Shown one piece after another: positions 7,489-16,865 of a stretch of DNA of 56,651 bases. A model generated the notes under the pieces. That model saw nothing but the letters and a program-made list of their open reading frames with translations. It was not told the origin of the DNA and did not search any database. The stretch covers positions 1 to 56,651 of the forward strand of contig JAPLTN010000096.1 of the NCBI GenBank assembly GCA_026398135.1, given 5' to 3'. A program made the translations under genes and the position numbers. Source of the DNA: Verrucomicrobiota bacterium (GTDB lineage Bacteria; Verrucomicrobiota; Verrucomicrobiia; Opitutales; Opitutaceae). Numbering within the stretch: the stretch's first letter is position 1; the number at the start of each line of letters is the position of its first letter.

Positions 7489-9642
7489 TCAGAAAGCCTT
7501 GGTTTCGACGCGCAGTCCGAAGCGGAAGTTATCTTCGCGGCGCGAACCGTCGTAGAAGGAGAGTTCGTAGCTCAGGGTCCAGAGGCGGGAAATGCGCTGG
7601 CGCAGGGCGTAAGTTTGCTCGGTGAATTGCGACTCCTTGGAATCGTAGCGCACGCGCATAAGAATCGCATAAATCTCGCTCAGACGCAGACCGTAGTCGG
7701 CGGTGTATTGCTGGATCTCGCGCGCGGTGACGACGTCTTGCAGGTAGTGGGTGCCGAGGCGGAAATTCCAGCGGTCGGCGTCCTTCACGGTGAGGCCGGT
7801 ATTCAGCTCCTGAACTTTACCGGTTTGCAGGGTGGTGCGGTTGTAGGCGTCGAAATTCAGCCAGCGGGCGGGAAGGAGTTCGAGGAAGGTGTGGGCGTCG
7901 CTTTGGTCGCGGCGCTGGCCGGCGGTGGTGGCGGCCTCGGCGTCGGCGTATTGATCCACCGCCATGTTCAGGCGCACGAGATCACGCGAGCCGTAGGCCG
8001 GGTCGCGGGTCTGGAGCGTGTGGTCCATGCCGATGCGGAAGGTGTTGAGGGCGGGCAGGCGGTCGATTTCGCGCCGATCGGCCAGGCCGAGGGGGCGCAG
8101 GTAAGTGCTGAAAACATCGTCGTCTATCGCGGGAATGGATCCCCGGCCTACGTCGGCGGAGGGGCTCAGGCGGTAGGAAACCTTGGGGGTGGCGATGTGG
8201 CGCAGGCCGTCGATGCCCCAGGCCGGGTTCTTATAGTTCCAGGTGGCGCTGCTTTCCCACAGTTTGCTGTCGAAGCCGAATTCGCCAAGCACCCGGGTGT
8301 ATTGGTCGTTGGTGCTGGTCGCCAGGGTACGTTGGTAATGGGTGATGCGGGTGCCGGCGGTGGGCGTGACGGAGAACCACTCGCGGGGAGAGAAGGGGCG
8401 GTTGACGCCGTAGTAGAGGTCGGCGCGGTCGCTGCGCACGGTGCCGGTGCCGAAGGGGTCGTCTTCGCGCAGGGTGGCCACACCGGCATTGATGCGGTGG
8501 TAAATGCCGGCGCCGATCTCGACCGGCAGGCCGTCGAAACGCACTTCCGGCAAACGCTCCTGGACCACCGAGTAGTCGTTTACTTGCACGCGGCTGAAGA
8601 GCGAGACGACGTAGTTGTCGCCCGCCTTGTCGGCCTCGATCCAGGTGTCGGGCGTCTGGACAATGCCGAAGTTTTCCGGGCGAAAGTCGCGGGTCACAAA
8701 CGAGTCCGACCAATAGTTGAGTTGACCAGCCACGGCGAGGCCGGGTTGCACCACTTGATAGTGGTTCCATTCAATGTAGCCGCGTTCGGCGCGGATTGTT
8801 TGGCCGCGGATATCCAAGCCGGTGTCGCCCTGATCCTGAATGAAGCCGGTGCGGAACCCGCCCTTCGCGCCGGTGCCGTCGGCGCGAAACGTATCGTAAT
8901 CGCCGATCGGCCCGAAGAGCAGTCCGCGCTTGGTGAAGATGCCGAGATCGGCGCCCAGCCGGGTGGTTTCGCTGACTGATTTGGTGGCGGCGGCGCCGAG
9001 TTCCGCGCCGAGTTTACCACTGTAGCTGGCGTATAAATCCAGCCCGGCGAACGATGGGTTGTTGGGGTTTTCCGTGAAGGAGGGCAGGGGGAAAAAGTTG
9101 ACTCCGCCGACGCCGGCCCGGGCTTTTTCCAGCTTAACAGATGCAGCCGATTTCTCGCTGCCGTTTTGATAGGTCACGGTGCCCGCGCTTACCGAGGGGC
9201 CCAGGGGTTCAGGCTCGCCGTAAGTCACGGAGGCGTTGGTTACGCGCAGGTTTTCCGGGGTGCCATCGGCTTGAGTACCTTGGGCCAGGACGCCTTCCTG
9301 GCCGACACGGAAGCGGCCTACTCGGTAGGTGCGGTCATCGTAACGGTAACTGAGTTCGTCGGCGAGCAGGCGCTTGGTGCCCTGGATGAGAACGACGTTG
9401 CCCCGGGCATAGGCGGTGCGTTCGGCCATGCGGTAGCTGATTTCGTCGGCGTAGAGCACGACATCCCGGTCGGCCAGCCGTGCTTCCCCAGTGGCGATCA
9501 ACTCGGTTTCGGTGATGCGCGTCTTTCCGGCGGTGAGTTGGGGCCGAATGGGTTCGGCGGCGTTCAAGCTCGCGAAAGCGAGCAGCAAAGTGGCAACGAG
9601 TGGAGCGAAGCGAGGAGTCACAGACGCGCGAGCAAAGAGCAC
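7489..9642 (-). CDS. lptD: LPS-assembly outer-membrane protein LptD
   Basis: LptD forms the outer-membrane part of the lipopolysaccharide translocon. An N-terminal signal peptide is followed by an OstA/LptA-like β-jellyroll (residues ~35-130: VVLYADEISYRMAERTAYARG, NVVLIQGTKRLLADELSYR) and a large C-terminal β-barrel ending in an aromatic-rich last strand (FRFGLRVETKAF). The start is uncertain: the open frame continues upstream through slyD, but the Arg-rich translation there is an overlap artefact. GTG at 9642 or GTG at 9621 both give a good signal peptide (APLVATLLLAFASLNAAEP). I see few cysteines, so the disulfide-controlled maturation of E. coli LptD may not apply. The gene follows slyD closely. 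Confidence 0.85.
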   Translation of the reverse strand: MLFARASVTPRFAPLVATLLLAFASLNAAEPIRPQLTAGKTRITETELIATGEARLADRDVVLYADEISYRMAERTAYARGNVVLIQGTKRLLADELSYRYDDRTYRVGRFRVGQEGVLAQGTQADGTPENLRVTNASVTYGEPEPLGPSVSAGTVTYQNGSEKSAASVKLEKARAGVGGVNFFPLPSFTENPNNPSFAGLDLYASYSGKLGAELGAAATKSVSETTRLGADLGIFTKRGLLFGPIGDYDTFRADGTGAKGGFRTGFIQDQGDTGLDIRGQTIRAERGYIEWNHYQVVQPGLAVAGQLNYWSDSFVTRDFRPENFGIVQTPDTWIEADKAGDNYVVSLFSRVQVNDYSVVQERLPEVRFDGLPVEIGAGIYHRINAGVATLREDDPFGTGTVRSDRADLYYGVNRPFSPREWFSVTPTAGTRITHYQRTLATSTNDQYTRVLGEFGFDSKLWESSATWNYKNPAWGIDGLRHIATPKVSYRLSPSADVGRGSIPAIDDDVFSTYLRPLGLADRREIDRLPALNTFRIGMDHTLQTRDPAYGSRDLVRLNMAVDQYADAEAATTAGQRRDQSDAHTFLELLPARWLNFDAYNRTTLQTGKVQELNTGLTVKDADRWNFRLGTHYLQDVVTAREIQQYTADYGLRLSEIYAILMRVRYDSKESQFTEQTYALRQRISRLWTLSYELSFYDGSRREDNFRFGLRVETKAF

Positions 9643-9662
9643 CGGGGCATTCAGGCAAGCCC

Positions 9663-10229
9663 CTAGCCCTTGCAGCCGCAATCGGGTTTGTCGCAGGTGC
9701 CTTCTTTGTCTTCGCAGGAGCACTCGCCGCCGCCGCAACCACCCTCTTTTCCGCCGCCGCCACAGCAACCGCCTGCACCGTGGGCGTGGCCGTGGGCGAG
9801 TTCGTCTTCGGTGGCGGGACGAACCGCGAGCACTTCGACTTCAAATTCCAAATCCACTCCGGCCAGGGGGTGGTTGGCATCGAGGAGCAGCTCATCGCCT
9901 TCGACGCCCACGACCGTGACGATGGGGGCATAGGCATCGGCACCGGCGCGGAATTGATCGCCCGCCTTGATGTCGCCTTCGATGGGGAGCAGGGACTTTA
10001 ACACGCGTTGCACCTGGGCTTCGTCGCGTTCGCCGTAGGCCTTGGTGGCGGGCACGCCGATGTGGGCTTTGGTTCCGGCAGCCAGGTCGCGCAGTCCTTC
10101 TTCGAGGCCCTCCACGATTTGCCCCGCACCTTCCAGAAAGGAAATCGGCTCACCGCCGGTGGATGCGTCAATGACCGCCCCTTGGGTGTCGCGCAAAGTG
10201 TAGTGAAAGGTTACGATGTTTCGGCTCAT
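9663..10229 (-). CDS. slyD: SlyD-like FKBP isomerase with Cys/His metal-binding tail
   Basis: 188-residue cytoplasmic FKBP with the SlyD arrangement: short FKBP halves (IVTFHYTLRDTQGAVIDAS; FEVEVLAVRPATEDEL) interrupted by an IF chaperone insert (~70-130). The tail from about residue 147 is rich in His, Cys, Gly and Glu (GHAHGAGGCCGGGGKEGG and further Cys pairs), comparable to the Ni/Zn-binding tail of E. coli SlyD, which supplies nickel to hydrogenase and helps folding. No hydrogenase gene is in the window. Stop and lptD start are about 20 bases apart, so the two are probably co-transcribed. Confidence 0.92.
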   Translation of the reverse strand: MSRNIVTFHYTLRDTQGAVIDASTGGEPISFLEGAGQIVEGLEEGLRDLAAGTKAHIGVPATKAYGERDEAQVQRVLKSLLPIEGDIKAGDQFRAGADAYAPIVTVVGVEGDELLLDANHPLAGVDLEFEVEVLAVRPATEDELAHGHAHGAGGCCGGGGKEGGCGGGECSCEDKEGTCDKPDCGCKG

Positions 10230-10295
10230 GGGAGCTTATCGCAACACGTCCAAGCCTTCGTCGCCAAGCGCCGACTAGTGCTGTTTTTGTGTGTT

Positions 10296-11189
10296 TTAGC
10301 GGGCTTCGGCACGGGCGGTTTCCCAGCCCAGCAAGGCCTGCTTACGGGTCGCGCCCCAGCGATATTCGCCGAAGACACCGGTTTTTTTGATCACCCGGTG
10401 ACAGGGGATCAGGTAGGCGAGGGTGTTTTTGCCGACGGCGCCGCCCACCGCGCGCGCGGCCTTGGGTTGGCCGATGGACTGCGCGACCGCTTCGTAGGTG
10501 GAGACTGCTCCGGAAGGGATGCGCAGCAAAGCGCGCCAGACCTGAATCTGAAAATTCGTTCCCGCGAGGAGCAGCGGAATGGGTCTGGCTGGGGCACGCT
10601 TGGACAGAGGCTGGTGGAAAATGGCGTCGGCTTGGAGCTGGGTGGATGTCTCGTCGTGCACCAGATTTGCGGTCGGCCATCTGGCGCGCAGTTCGTTCAG
10701 CGCCGCGTCGCCGTCGGCGGTGTCGTTGATAAACGACAGGCTGCATACGCCTCGTACGGTAGTTGCCAGCAGACAAAGCCCAAACGGCGTCGCGGCTGTG
10801 CCGTGGTGAATGGTCAGGCCCGCGCCGCCGCGTTTAAACTCTCCCGGGGTGAGCGCTTCCACGCTGACAAACAGGTCGTGCAGCCGGCTTGGTCCCGAGA
10901 GGCCGGAATCCAGCGCCGTGCTGAGGACATCGCGTTTGGCCAAGCGAGTCTTGGCGTGTTCCACGGTGAGAAATTGCAGGAAGCGCTTGGGGCTGACTCC
11001 GGCCCAGCGGGTGAACAGGCGTTGAAAGTGAAAGGGACTCAGGTGCACCTGGCGCGCGACTTCGTCCAGGTCCGGTTGGGTTAAGTAGTTCGCGCGCAAA
11101 AACTCTATCGCCCGCTCGATGCGCGCGTAGTCGCCCGAAGCGGTGGCACTGGGTTGGGGGGAATTGGGCGTCGATAGGATGTTTTTCAT
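10296..11189 (-). CDS. AraC-type regulator fused to O6-alkylguanine-DNA alkyltransferase (Ada-like)
   Basis: 297 residues. An N-terminal AraC helix-turn-helix (~20-120; LDEVARQVHLSPFHFQRLF and a second helix pair) is fused to an Ogt/AGT domain whose acceptor cysteine is Cys263 in the LIPCHRVIKKTG motif. It removes O6-alkyl groups from guanine by suicidal transfer to this Cys. Compared with E. coli Ada it lacks the N-terminal zinc/phosphotriester domain (Cys38 type), so how DNA damage would switch the regulator is unclear; the transferred group on Cys263 or an unknown signal are possibilities. Confidence 0.92.
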   Translation of the reverse strand: MKNILSTPNSPQPSATASGDYARIERAIEFLRANYLTQPDLDEVARQVHLSPFHFQRLFTRWAGVSPKRFLQFLTVEHAKTRLAKRDVLSTALDSGLSGPSRLHDLFVSVEALTPGEFKRGGAGLTIHHGTAATPFGLCLLATTVRGVCSLSFINDTADGDAALNELRARWPTANLVHDETSTQLQADAIFHQPLSKRAPARPIPLLLAGTNFQIQVWRALLRIPSGAVSTYEAVAQSIGQPKAARAVGGAVGKNTLAYLIPCHRVIKKTGVFGEYRWGATRKQALLGWETARAEAR

Positions 11190-11267
11190 CAGGTTTTTTC
11201 TCTCCGCAGTTTACGCTTTAACCACTTCGTTCCCCACCCGTTTCTTGCGGAGTTATCCCGGACGAAA

Positions 11268-13817
11268 TTAACCCTCGGCCCGCAAGACTTCCAGCGGCGG
11301 CCGGGTCGCGACGCCGCGTTGGGTGAGCAGGCCGGTTACCACCGTAAGGACGGTCACGGTGGCCATCGTGGCTGCCATGCTGGTCCAGGGCAGCACCGGC
11401 GCGGTTTCAAAAACATAAATCGCGACCGCCGCACCGCCGCCCAAAGCCAGGACGGCACCCGCGCCGCCGGCGAGCAGGCCGAGCGCGGTCAGTTCGGTGA
11501 TCAACGCCACCCGCACCTGCGCCGCGCTCGCGCCCAGCGTGCGGAGCAAGACCGCCTCGCGCATGCGTTGCTCGCGGCCCGCCGCGAGCGCGCCGGCCAG
11601 TACCACCACGCCGGTCGCCAAGGTGAAGAGCGCGATGAAACGAACCGCCAGCTCGGCTTTGGCGAAGACGCCGTCGAGCGACTCGATGATCAGACCGAGA
11701 TCGAGCACGGAGATGTTGCCAAACGCGGTCACCACTTCGCGCTGCACCCGCGCGTTCAACTCTTTGTCCTCCGCTCGCGCCGCCAGCACGTGGAATTTGG
11801 GCGCGCCTTCCAAAACGCCGGTGGGGAAGAGCACGAAAAAGTTCGGTGACATGCGTTGCCAATCCACTTTGCGCAGACTCGCCACGCGGCTGCGCACCGG
11901 CACGCCCTGCACATCCCAGTCCAGCTCGTCGCCGAGCCCGATGCGCAGGTCTTTGGCCAAGCCTTCCTCCACCGAAATCGGGACCCCTTCGCCGGCGGTC
12001 GCATCCCATTTTTCGACCCAGTTGCCCGCGATCACCCGTTCGGTCTCCGCCGGTGCGCTGCGGTAGCTGGAGCGGTATTCGCGGCGCAGGGTCCAGCCGG
12101 GCACGCCCGCCTGCGGATCCTGCATCAATGCTTCGACGGTGCGGCCTTTGAGCTTGGCCAGCCGCATCGTGACAATCGGGGCTTCGGCGCGGGGCGCGGC
12201 TCCGAGCGCGGTTAATTTTTCCCGCAAGAGGTCCACTTGGTCATCCTGCACGTCGAAGAATAACAGGTTGGGCCGGTCGTTTGCGCCCGCGAATTGCAGC
12301 TGACCCAGCAGGGCGGAGCGGGAGAAGGCCAAGGTTAACAACAAGAATGCGCCCAGCCCCAGCGCGACCACTAGCCGCGCGGTTCGGTTGCCGGGCCGGT
12401 GCAGGTTGGCCAGGCCTTGGCGCAGGGAGAACGGCAGCGCGCGCATCGTCTCCATTTGGGCGCTTCGGCGCGTCGCCGCCATCAAGCCGCGTGCCACCAG
12501 CACGAGCGCGCCGCCCGCCGCCGCCAGCGCGCCGGCGAAGGCCGCACCTTGGCGCGAGTTGCCCGAGAGCGTCACGGTGAGGCCGAGCATGAGCGCGGCC
12601 AGCGCGGCGCCCGCCGCCCAGCGCCAGGGGTCGCGCCGCCCGCTCACGGGCTCAACTGCGCGCAGCACGGCCAGCGGCGATACCCGCCGTACGGCCAGGA
12701 GCGGCACCAGTGTGCAGAGCGTCGTGAGGGCCACGCCGATGGCGCCGGCGCGCGCGATTTCCCACCAGCGCACGGCGAAGTTGGCGGTTTCCACCGGCAT
12801 GAAATCGCGGATCAGGGCGGCCAGGGCCGCTTGCAATCCCGCGCCGGTCAACGCGCCCGCCACGCTGCCCAGCACGCCCACCGCGATGCCTTGAACGAGA
12901 AACACTCCCAGCCCCAGTCCGGCCCCCGCGCCGAGGCAGCGCAGCACCGCGACGGTGGCGAGTTTGCGCTGCACCAGAGCCTGCATGGCCGAGGCCACGC
13001 CGACGGCGCCGAGCAGCAGCGCGACCAGGCCGGTGAGGCGCAGGAAGCCGCTGACGTTTTCCATCGCTTTGCCGAGCTCGCGCTTGCGCTCGCTGACCGT
13101 ATCGGCGCGCAGACGCAGAGAGCGCATGGAATCTTTCTCGCGCGCGTCGAGAGCATCGACGTCGGTGGCCGCGCTGAATTTCAAATGCGTCCGGTAACGC
13201 ACCAGGCTGCCCGCCCCGAGCAGTCCGGTGCCTTCCAGCCCGGCGCGGCTGACCAGGACACGCGGCGAGAGCATGGCCACCGCCGCCGATTCGCCGGGCA
13301 GTTTTTGCAGGGCCCCGGCCACCTGGAAGTTTTTCTGGCCAAGCCGCACCACCGAACCCGGCGCGAGGCCGAATTGTTTAAGCAGGGTTTCTTCGACCAA
13401 CACCGAGTTGTTATCGGCTAACTGTTCGCGCGCGGTGGCGGGAGCGGATTCCACCGCACCGTAAAACGGGTAGGATGGCTCGACCGCGCGCACGGTGATG
13501 AGGCGGGATTTGACCGCCTTTCCATCCGGGCCGGGCACGGCGAGCATGGAGGCGAAGGTGATTTCGCGGCTTTGTTCGCCGCCCAGCCGGGCGAGCAGTG
13601 CGTCCACTTTCGCATCGGGCGCGGCGCGGGCCTCGATCACCATGTCGGCCCCGAGCAGGGCGCGCGCCTGATCGTCGATCGCGGCGGAGATGTTGCGGCC
13701 GAGCGATCCGGTCGCGGCGAGCGCGGCCACGCCGGCGACCACGGCCAGGGCGGTTAACAGCAGACGTCCGCGCGAGGCCCGGGCGTCACTCCAGGCTAGT
13801 TTCAGGAGGAAATGCAT
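11268..13817 (-). CDS. ybbP: FtsX-like ABC transporter permease (YbbP type)
   Basis: 849 residues with one N-terminal membrane helix (LLLTALAVVAGVAALAATGS), a large periplasmic domain, and two groups of FtsX/MacB-type helices (around 260-390 and the C-terminal 120 residues, ending PPLEVLRAEG). Pairs with the ATPase gene 11 bases upstream. The layout, with tesA diverging from the ATPase gene, matches the tesA-ybbA-ybbP locus of Enterobacteria. Relatives are mechanotransmission-type ABC proteins working on lipids, lipoproteins or exported products rather than classical importers; the substrate here is unknown. Confidence 0.88.
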   Translation of the reverse strand: MHFLLKLAWSDARASRGRLLLTALAVVAGVAALAATGSLGRNISAAIDDQARALLGADMVIEARAAPDAKVDALLARLGGEQSREITFASMLAVPGPDGKAVKSRLITVRAVEPSYPFYGAVESAPATAREQLADNNSVLVEETLLKQFGLAPGSVVRLGQKNFQVAGALQKLPGESAAVAMLSPRVLVSRAGLEGTGLLGAGSLVRYRTHLKFSAATDVDALDAREKDSMRSLRLRADTVSERKRELGKAMENVSGFLRLTGLVALLLGAVGVASAMQALVQRKLATVAVLRCLGAGAGLGLGVFLVQGIAVGVLGSVAGALTGAGLQAALAALIRDFMPVETANFAVRWWEIARAGAIGVALTTLCTLVPLLAVRRVSPLAVLRAVEPVSGRRDPWRWAAGAALAALMLGLTVTLSGNSRQGAAFAGALAAAGGALVLVARGLMAATRRSAQMETMRALPFSLRQGLANLHRPGNRTARLVVALGLGAFLLLTLAFSRSALLGQLQFAGANDRPNLLFFDVQDDQVDLLREKLTALGAAPRAEAPIVTMRLAKLKGRTVEALMQDPQAGVPGWTLRREYRSSYRSAPAETERVIAGNWVEKWDATAGEGVPISVEEGLAKDLRIGLGDELDWDVQGVPVRSRVASLRKVDWQRMSPNFFVLFPTGVLEGAPKFHVLAARAEDKELNARVQREVVTAFGNISVLDLGLIIESLDGVFAKAELAVRFIALFTLATGVVVLAGALAAGREQRMREAVLLRTLGASAAQVRVALITELTALGLLAGGAGAVLALGGGAAVAIYVFETAPVLPWTSMAATMATVTVLTVVTGLLTQRGVATRPPLEVLRAEG

Positions 13818-13828
13818 GGCGGCGCGTG

Positions 13829-14533
13829 TCAGTTGACGGCGGTCACGATTTCTCCGCCACGCAGCCGCAGAACGCGACCGCAGCGTTTGGCGAGTTCGGC
13901 GTCGTGGGTAACGAGCACGAGGGTGGTGCCCTTTTCGCGGTTCAGGCCGAAGATCAGTTCAGTGACCAGCGCCGCCGTGGCCCCGTCGAGATTGCCGGTG
14001 GGCTCGTCGCAGAACAGGATGCTCGGGTCGGTGACGAAGGCGCGGGCCAGGGCCACGCGTTGCTGTTCGCCGCCCGAGAGCTGCACCGGATAGTGGTCGA
14101 GACGAGCACCAAGCCCGACGCGTTCCAACAGGGCTTTGGCCGAGGCTTCGGCTTGGCGACGGGCGTCGGCGCCGCGCAAACCGCGCAGTTCAAGGGGCAC
14201 GAGCACGTTTTCCAGGGCGGTGAGCGAGGGGATGAGTTGAAAGTTTTGAAAAACGAAGCCGGTGGTTTCGTTGCGCACCCGGGCGCGGGCATCTTCGTCT
14301 AGGCCGGCAAGCACGCGTCCGGCCAGCGTCACCGTGCCGGTGGTGGGCTGATCCAGACCGGCGCAAAGGCCGAGCAGGGTGGTCTTGCCGCTGCCGCTGG
14401 GACCGACGAGCGCGAGGGATTCCCCGGCGGCGAGCGCGAAACTGGCCTCGCGCAGCACGGTAAGCGGACCGGCGGCGGTGGGGTAGGTGCGGCTGACATG
14501 GTTAACTTCCAGAATGGGAGAGGCGGGAGTCAT
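13829..14533 (-). CDS. ybbA: ABC transporter ATPase (YbbA/LolD type)
   Basis: 234 residues with Walker A LVGPSGSGKTTLL, signature LSGGEQQRVALARAF, Walker B ILFCDEPTGNLD and H-loop VTHDAELAK. The NLDGATA segment after Walker B is typical of the LolD/MacB/YbbA branch. ATG at 14533 is chosen; a TTG at 14557 would add eight residues. The translational neighbour is the FtsX-like permease. Confidence 0.93.
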   Translation of the reverse strand: MTPASPILEVNHVSRTYPTAAGPLTVLREASFALAAGESLALVGPSGSGKTTLLGLCAGLDQPTTGTVTLAGRVLAGLDEDARARVRNETTGFVFQNFQLIPSLTALENVLVPLELRGLRGADARRQAEASAKALLERVGLGARLDHYPVQLSGGEQQRVALARAFVTDPSILFCDEPTGNLDGATAALVTELIFGLNREKGTTLVLVTHDAELAKRCGRVLRLRGGEIVTAVN

Positions 14534-14590
14534 TAGGCTTGGAGGGTTGCGCAACAAAGAGAGACGACATTAATAAGCAACCGACGCGCC

Positions 14591-15226
14591 ATGAACCCTC
14601 TTCGTCTGCTCACCCCGGTAATGTGGTTTTTCGCGATTTTAGTGTCCGCCTGCGCAGCGGAACCGGTGCGCGAGCGAACCATTTTGATCGTCGGGGACAG
14701 CCTCACCGCCGGCTACGGTTTGCCCGATCCGGCCACCCAAGCTTACCCCGCCTTGCTGCAAGCCAGGCTCGATGCTTTGCCCGCTCCGGGCTGGCGAATC
14801 GTCAATGCCGGGGTGTCCGGCGATACGACCTCGGGCGGACTGCGGCGGATTGATTGGGTAACGCGTCAGCCGGTCGCGATTCTCGTTCTGGCGCTCGGGG
14901 CCAACGATGGTCTGCGCGGCCTGCCGCTGGATTTGATCCGGGCCAACTTGAGCGCCATCGTCGCCAAGGTGCGGGCCAAGAACCCGCAGGTGCGCGTCCT
15001 GCTGGCGGGTATGCGCATGCCGACCAGCATGGGTGATTATGCGCGCGATTACGCCGGGCTCTTTACCGCTTTGGCGCGCGCGGAGAATTGGGGACTGGTG
15101 CCGTTTCTGCTCGAAGACGTGGGCGGGGTGGCGGAGCTCAATCAAGCCGATGGCATCCACCCGAATGAGGACGGACATAAGATCGTTGCGGACAAGGTAT
15201 GGCCTCACTTGCTCGTGTTACTGTGA
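14591..15226 (+). CDS. tesA: SGNH/GDSL esterase, TesA-like
   Basis: 211 residues. Block I GDSLTAGYG carries the nucleophile Ser37; block III GANDG and block V DGIHPNEDGH (Asp and His) complete the SGNH set. The N-terminus is an export signal with a possible lipobox (VSAC, Cys21), so the enzyme may be a lipoprotein rather than free in the periplasm. Related enzymes hydrolyse lysophospholipids, acyl-CoA or arylesters. It is divergent from the YbbA/YbbP genes with only 57 bases between the starts, so both promoters must lie in that gap. Confidence 0.9.
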   Translation: MNPLRLLTPVMWFFAILVSACAAEPVRERTILIVGDSLTAGYGLPDPATQAYPALLQARLDALPAPGWRIVNAGVSGDTTSGGLRRIDWVTRQPVAILVLALGANDGLRGLPLDLIRANLSAIVAKVRAKNPQVRVLLAGMRMPTSMGDYARDYAGLFTALARAENWGLVPFLLEDVGGVAELNQADGIHPNEDGHKIVADKVWPHLLVLL

Positions 15227-15246
15227 ATATCCGTCGCCGCCGTTTT

Positions 15247-16146
15247 ATGCCCGCGCTGAACCGGGCCTGGCTGTGGTTGGGCGTGGTGCTCGGAGTGGGG
15301 GCGATCTCACCGGTCCGGGCCGCGTTCACGCCGTCTGCTCTCGCGGTCAATACGAGCTACCGGTGGACGGAAAACATCTCCCGCGCTTCGGGCGCGGCGG
15401 ATTTTCGCGATGCGGCGGAATACGAACTGGGCGGCCAAGCCCGCTTCGTTCGTCAACTGACGCCGCGCTTGCTGGCCCGGCTCGACCTCGATGTCGCCGG
15501 ATGGATCTGCCCGGAATATGATTTGCTGGACCGCCTCGAATTCGGCCCCCGTCTGGTGCTGACGCGTAAAATTGGCCTCGGACCCGAGGCTTGGGTGCTC
15601 GCTGCCGAGACCGGTTTAACCGCGCGAACCGGTCGCCTGGACGATGCGGACAGCGTGGCCGCGCGAGCGGGGTTAACGCTATCCAAACGATTCGGACCTT
15701 GGTTTTCCACGGCGGTGAGCGGGAGTTGGACTGGCCAGGAGGCGAAGGACGCGGCCTTCGCGGTGGCGCATTATGCGGCGGAGGCGCGGGTAAACTTTGA
15801 TCCGCATCCCCGGGCGCGGTTTTCGGCCGGAGTCGGACGGCGTGATGGCACGTTCACGGTCGGGGCTTCGGAAATGCGTTTCGGGCGGGCACTGGCGGGG
15901 GCCTTGGGGCCGAGGGTGGCCAGCTATTTCGCCACTGTCCCGACTGCCACTACGGAGTTGTTTGGACCGGGCTGGGTTTCCTACTCCGTCGAGGCCGAGG
16001 TGGAGGAATGGTGGTGCGAGTTTTCGCCCGTTTTGACCGATCGGAGCAGTTTGGCGCTGCGTTATGGGCGGGCCCATTTCACCAACCGCGTGGATATCGA
16101 ATACCGGCAGGATACGGTTTCGCTCAGCTTTCTTTATGCGTTTTGA
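15247..16146 (+). CDS. Putative outer-membrane β-barrel protein of unknown family
   Basis: 299 residues from the ATG at 15247, which puts a clean signal peptide first (LWLGVVLGVGAISPVRAA). An ATG at 15199 would overlap tesA by 28 bases and bury the signal. The rest is made of alternating polar/hydrophobic strands (e.g. AVNTSYRWTENIS, LLARLDLDVAGW) and ends in ...SLSFLYAF with a C-terminal Phe, the mark of barrel proteins recognised by BamA. I do not recognise the family. It overlaps the following cupredoxin-like gene by 11 bases, arguing for coupled expression and a shared role. Confidence 0.65.
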   Translation: MPALNRAWLWLGVVLGVGAISPVRAAFTPSALAVNTSYRWTENISRASGAADFRDAAEYELGGQARFVRQLTPRLLARLDLDVAGWICPEYDLLDRLEFGPRLVLTRKIGLGPEAWVLAAETGLTARTGRLDDADSVAARAGLTLSKRFGPWFSTAVSGSWTGQEAKDAAFAVAHYAAEARVNFDPHPRARFSAGVGRRDGTFTVGASEMRFGRALAGALGPRVASYFATVPTATTELFGPGWVSYSVEAEVEEWWCEFSPVLTDRSSLALRYGRAHFTNRVDIEYRQDTVSLSFLYAF

Positions 16147-16840
16147 TTTTTTACCAACAACAGGTTCGGTTCGCGGCTCTGGTTTTTGGCGGCGGCTTGG
16201 AATAAGCTTGGTGCTGGGCGCCGGGTTTTTGGGCGGACCGCTGGCGGCTCGGAACGGCTTCGAGGCGGTGGTGGTCGATGCGGCGGGCGAGTTGGTTAGC
16301 GACGTCGTTCTCTCGCTCACTCCGCTCGACGGACAAGCCATGCCGCCCTCCGTCGCCGGCGAGGCGAAAATTTCCCAAATCAAACAGGAGTATTCGCCCT
16401 ACGTCACGGCGGTGCGCACGGGAACACCGGTTGAGTTTCCCAATCTCGATACGATTCAGCATCACATTTATTCGGTCTCAAAACCCAAGCGGTTCGAGAT
16501 TCCGCTTTATGAGCCGGGGCGGAGCGAGGTGGTGACTTTTGATCAACCGGGCCTGGTGGTGATCGGTTGTAATATCCACGACTGGATGTCGGCTTACGTG
16601 CTGGTGCTCGACACTCCCTGGTTTGGGAAAACCACTGCGGACGGGCGGGTGAGTCTGGCCGATTTGCCCTCTGGTCGTTATCGGCTGGAACTCTGGCACC
16701 CGCGCGTCAGCAAGCCGTTGAGCCGCGAGGTAACGCTGGGCACGACGAGCGGTGCGGAGCCGCTTCGGTTGACCCTCGCGCTGCGTCCGGATCGTCGATT
16801 GCGGCGGGCTCCGACGCCGGGCGCCGGGGGCGCGTATTGA
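16136..16840 (+). CDS. Periplasmic cupredoxin-like protein (methylamine-utilisation-protein annotation type)
   Basis: 234 residues from the ATG at 16136 inside the end of the preceding gene. After an N-terminal hydrophobic export segment comes a cupredoxin-like fold: EFPNLDTIQHHIYSVS followed by GCNIHDWMSAYVLV. The His of QHH, the Cys and His of CNIHDW and the Met after it form the type-1 copper ligand pattern expected of plastocyanin-like proteins. A carboxypeptidase-regulatory-like segment (GRVSLADLPSGRYRLELWHP) follows. Copper binding is inferred. Such proteins are often annotated as methylamine utilisation proteins, but no other methylamine genes are present here. Confidence 0.75.
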   Translation: MRFDFLPTTGSVRGSGFWRRLGISLVLGAGFLGGPLAARNGFEAVVVDAAGELVSDVVLSLTPLDGQAMPPSVAGEAKISQIKQEYSPYVTAVRTGTPVEFPNLDTIQHHIYSVSKPKRFEIPLYEPGRSEVVTFDQPGLVVIGCNIHDWMSAYVLVLDTPWFGKTTADGRVSLADLPSGRYRLELWHPRVSKPLSREVTLGTTSGAEPLRLTLALRPDRRLRRAPTPGAGGAY

Positions 16841-16865
16841 GCGGGTGTTGTCATCACGGAATCGC

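Noticed and set aside
7615-8979. 454-codon plus-strand frame opposite lptD
   Set aside because: Shadow frame of Gly/Ala/Val-rich composition without a domain.
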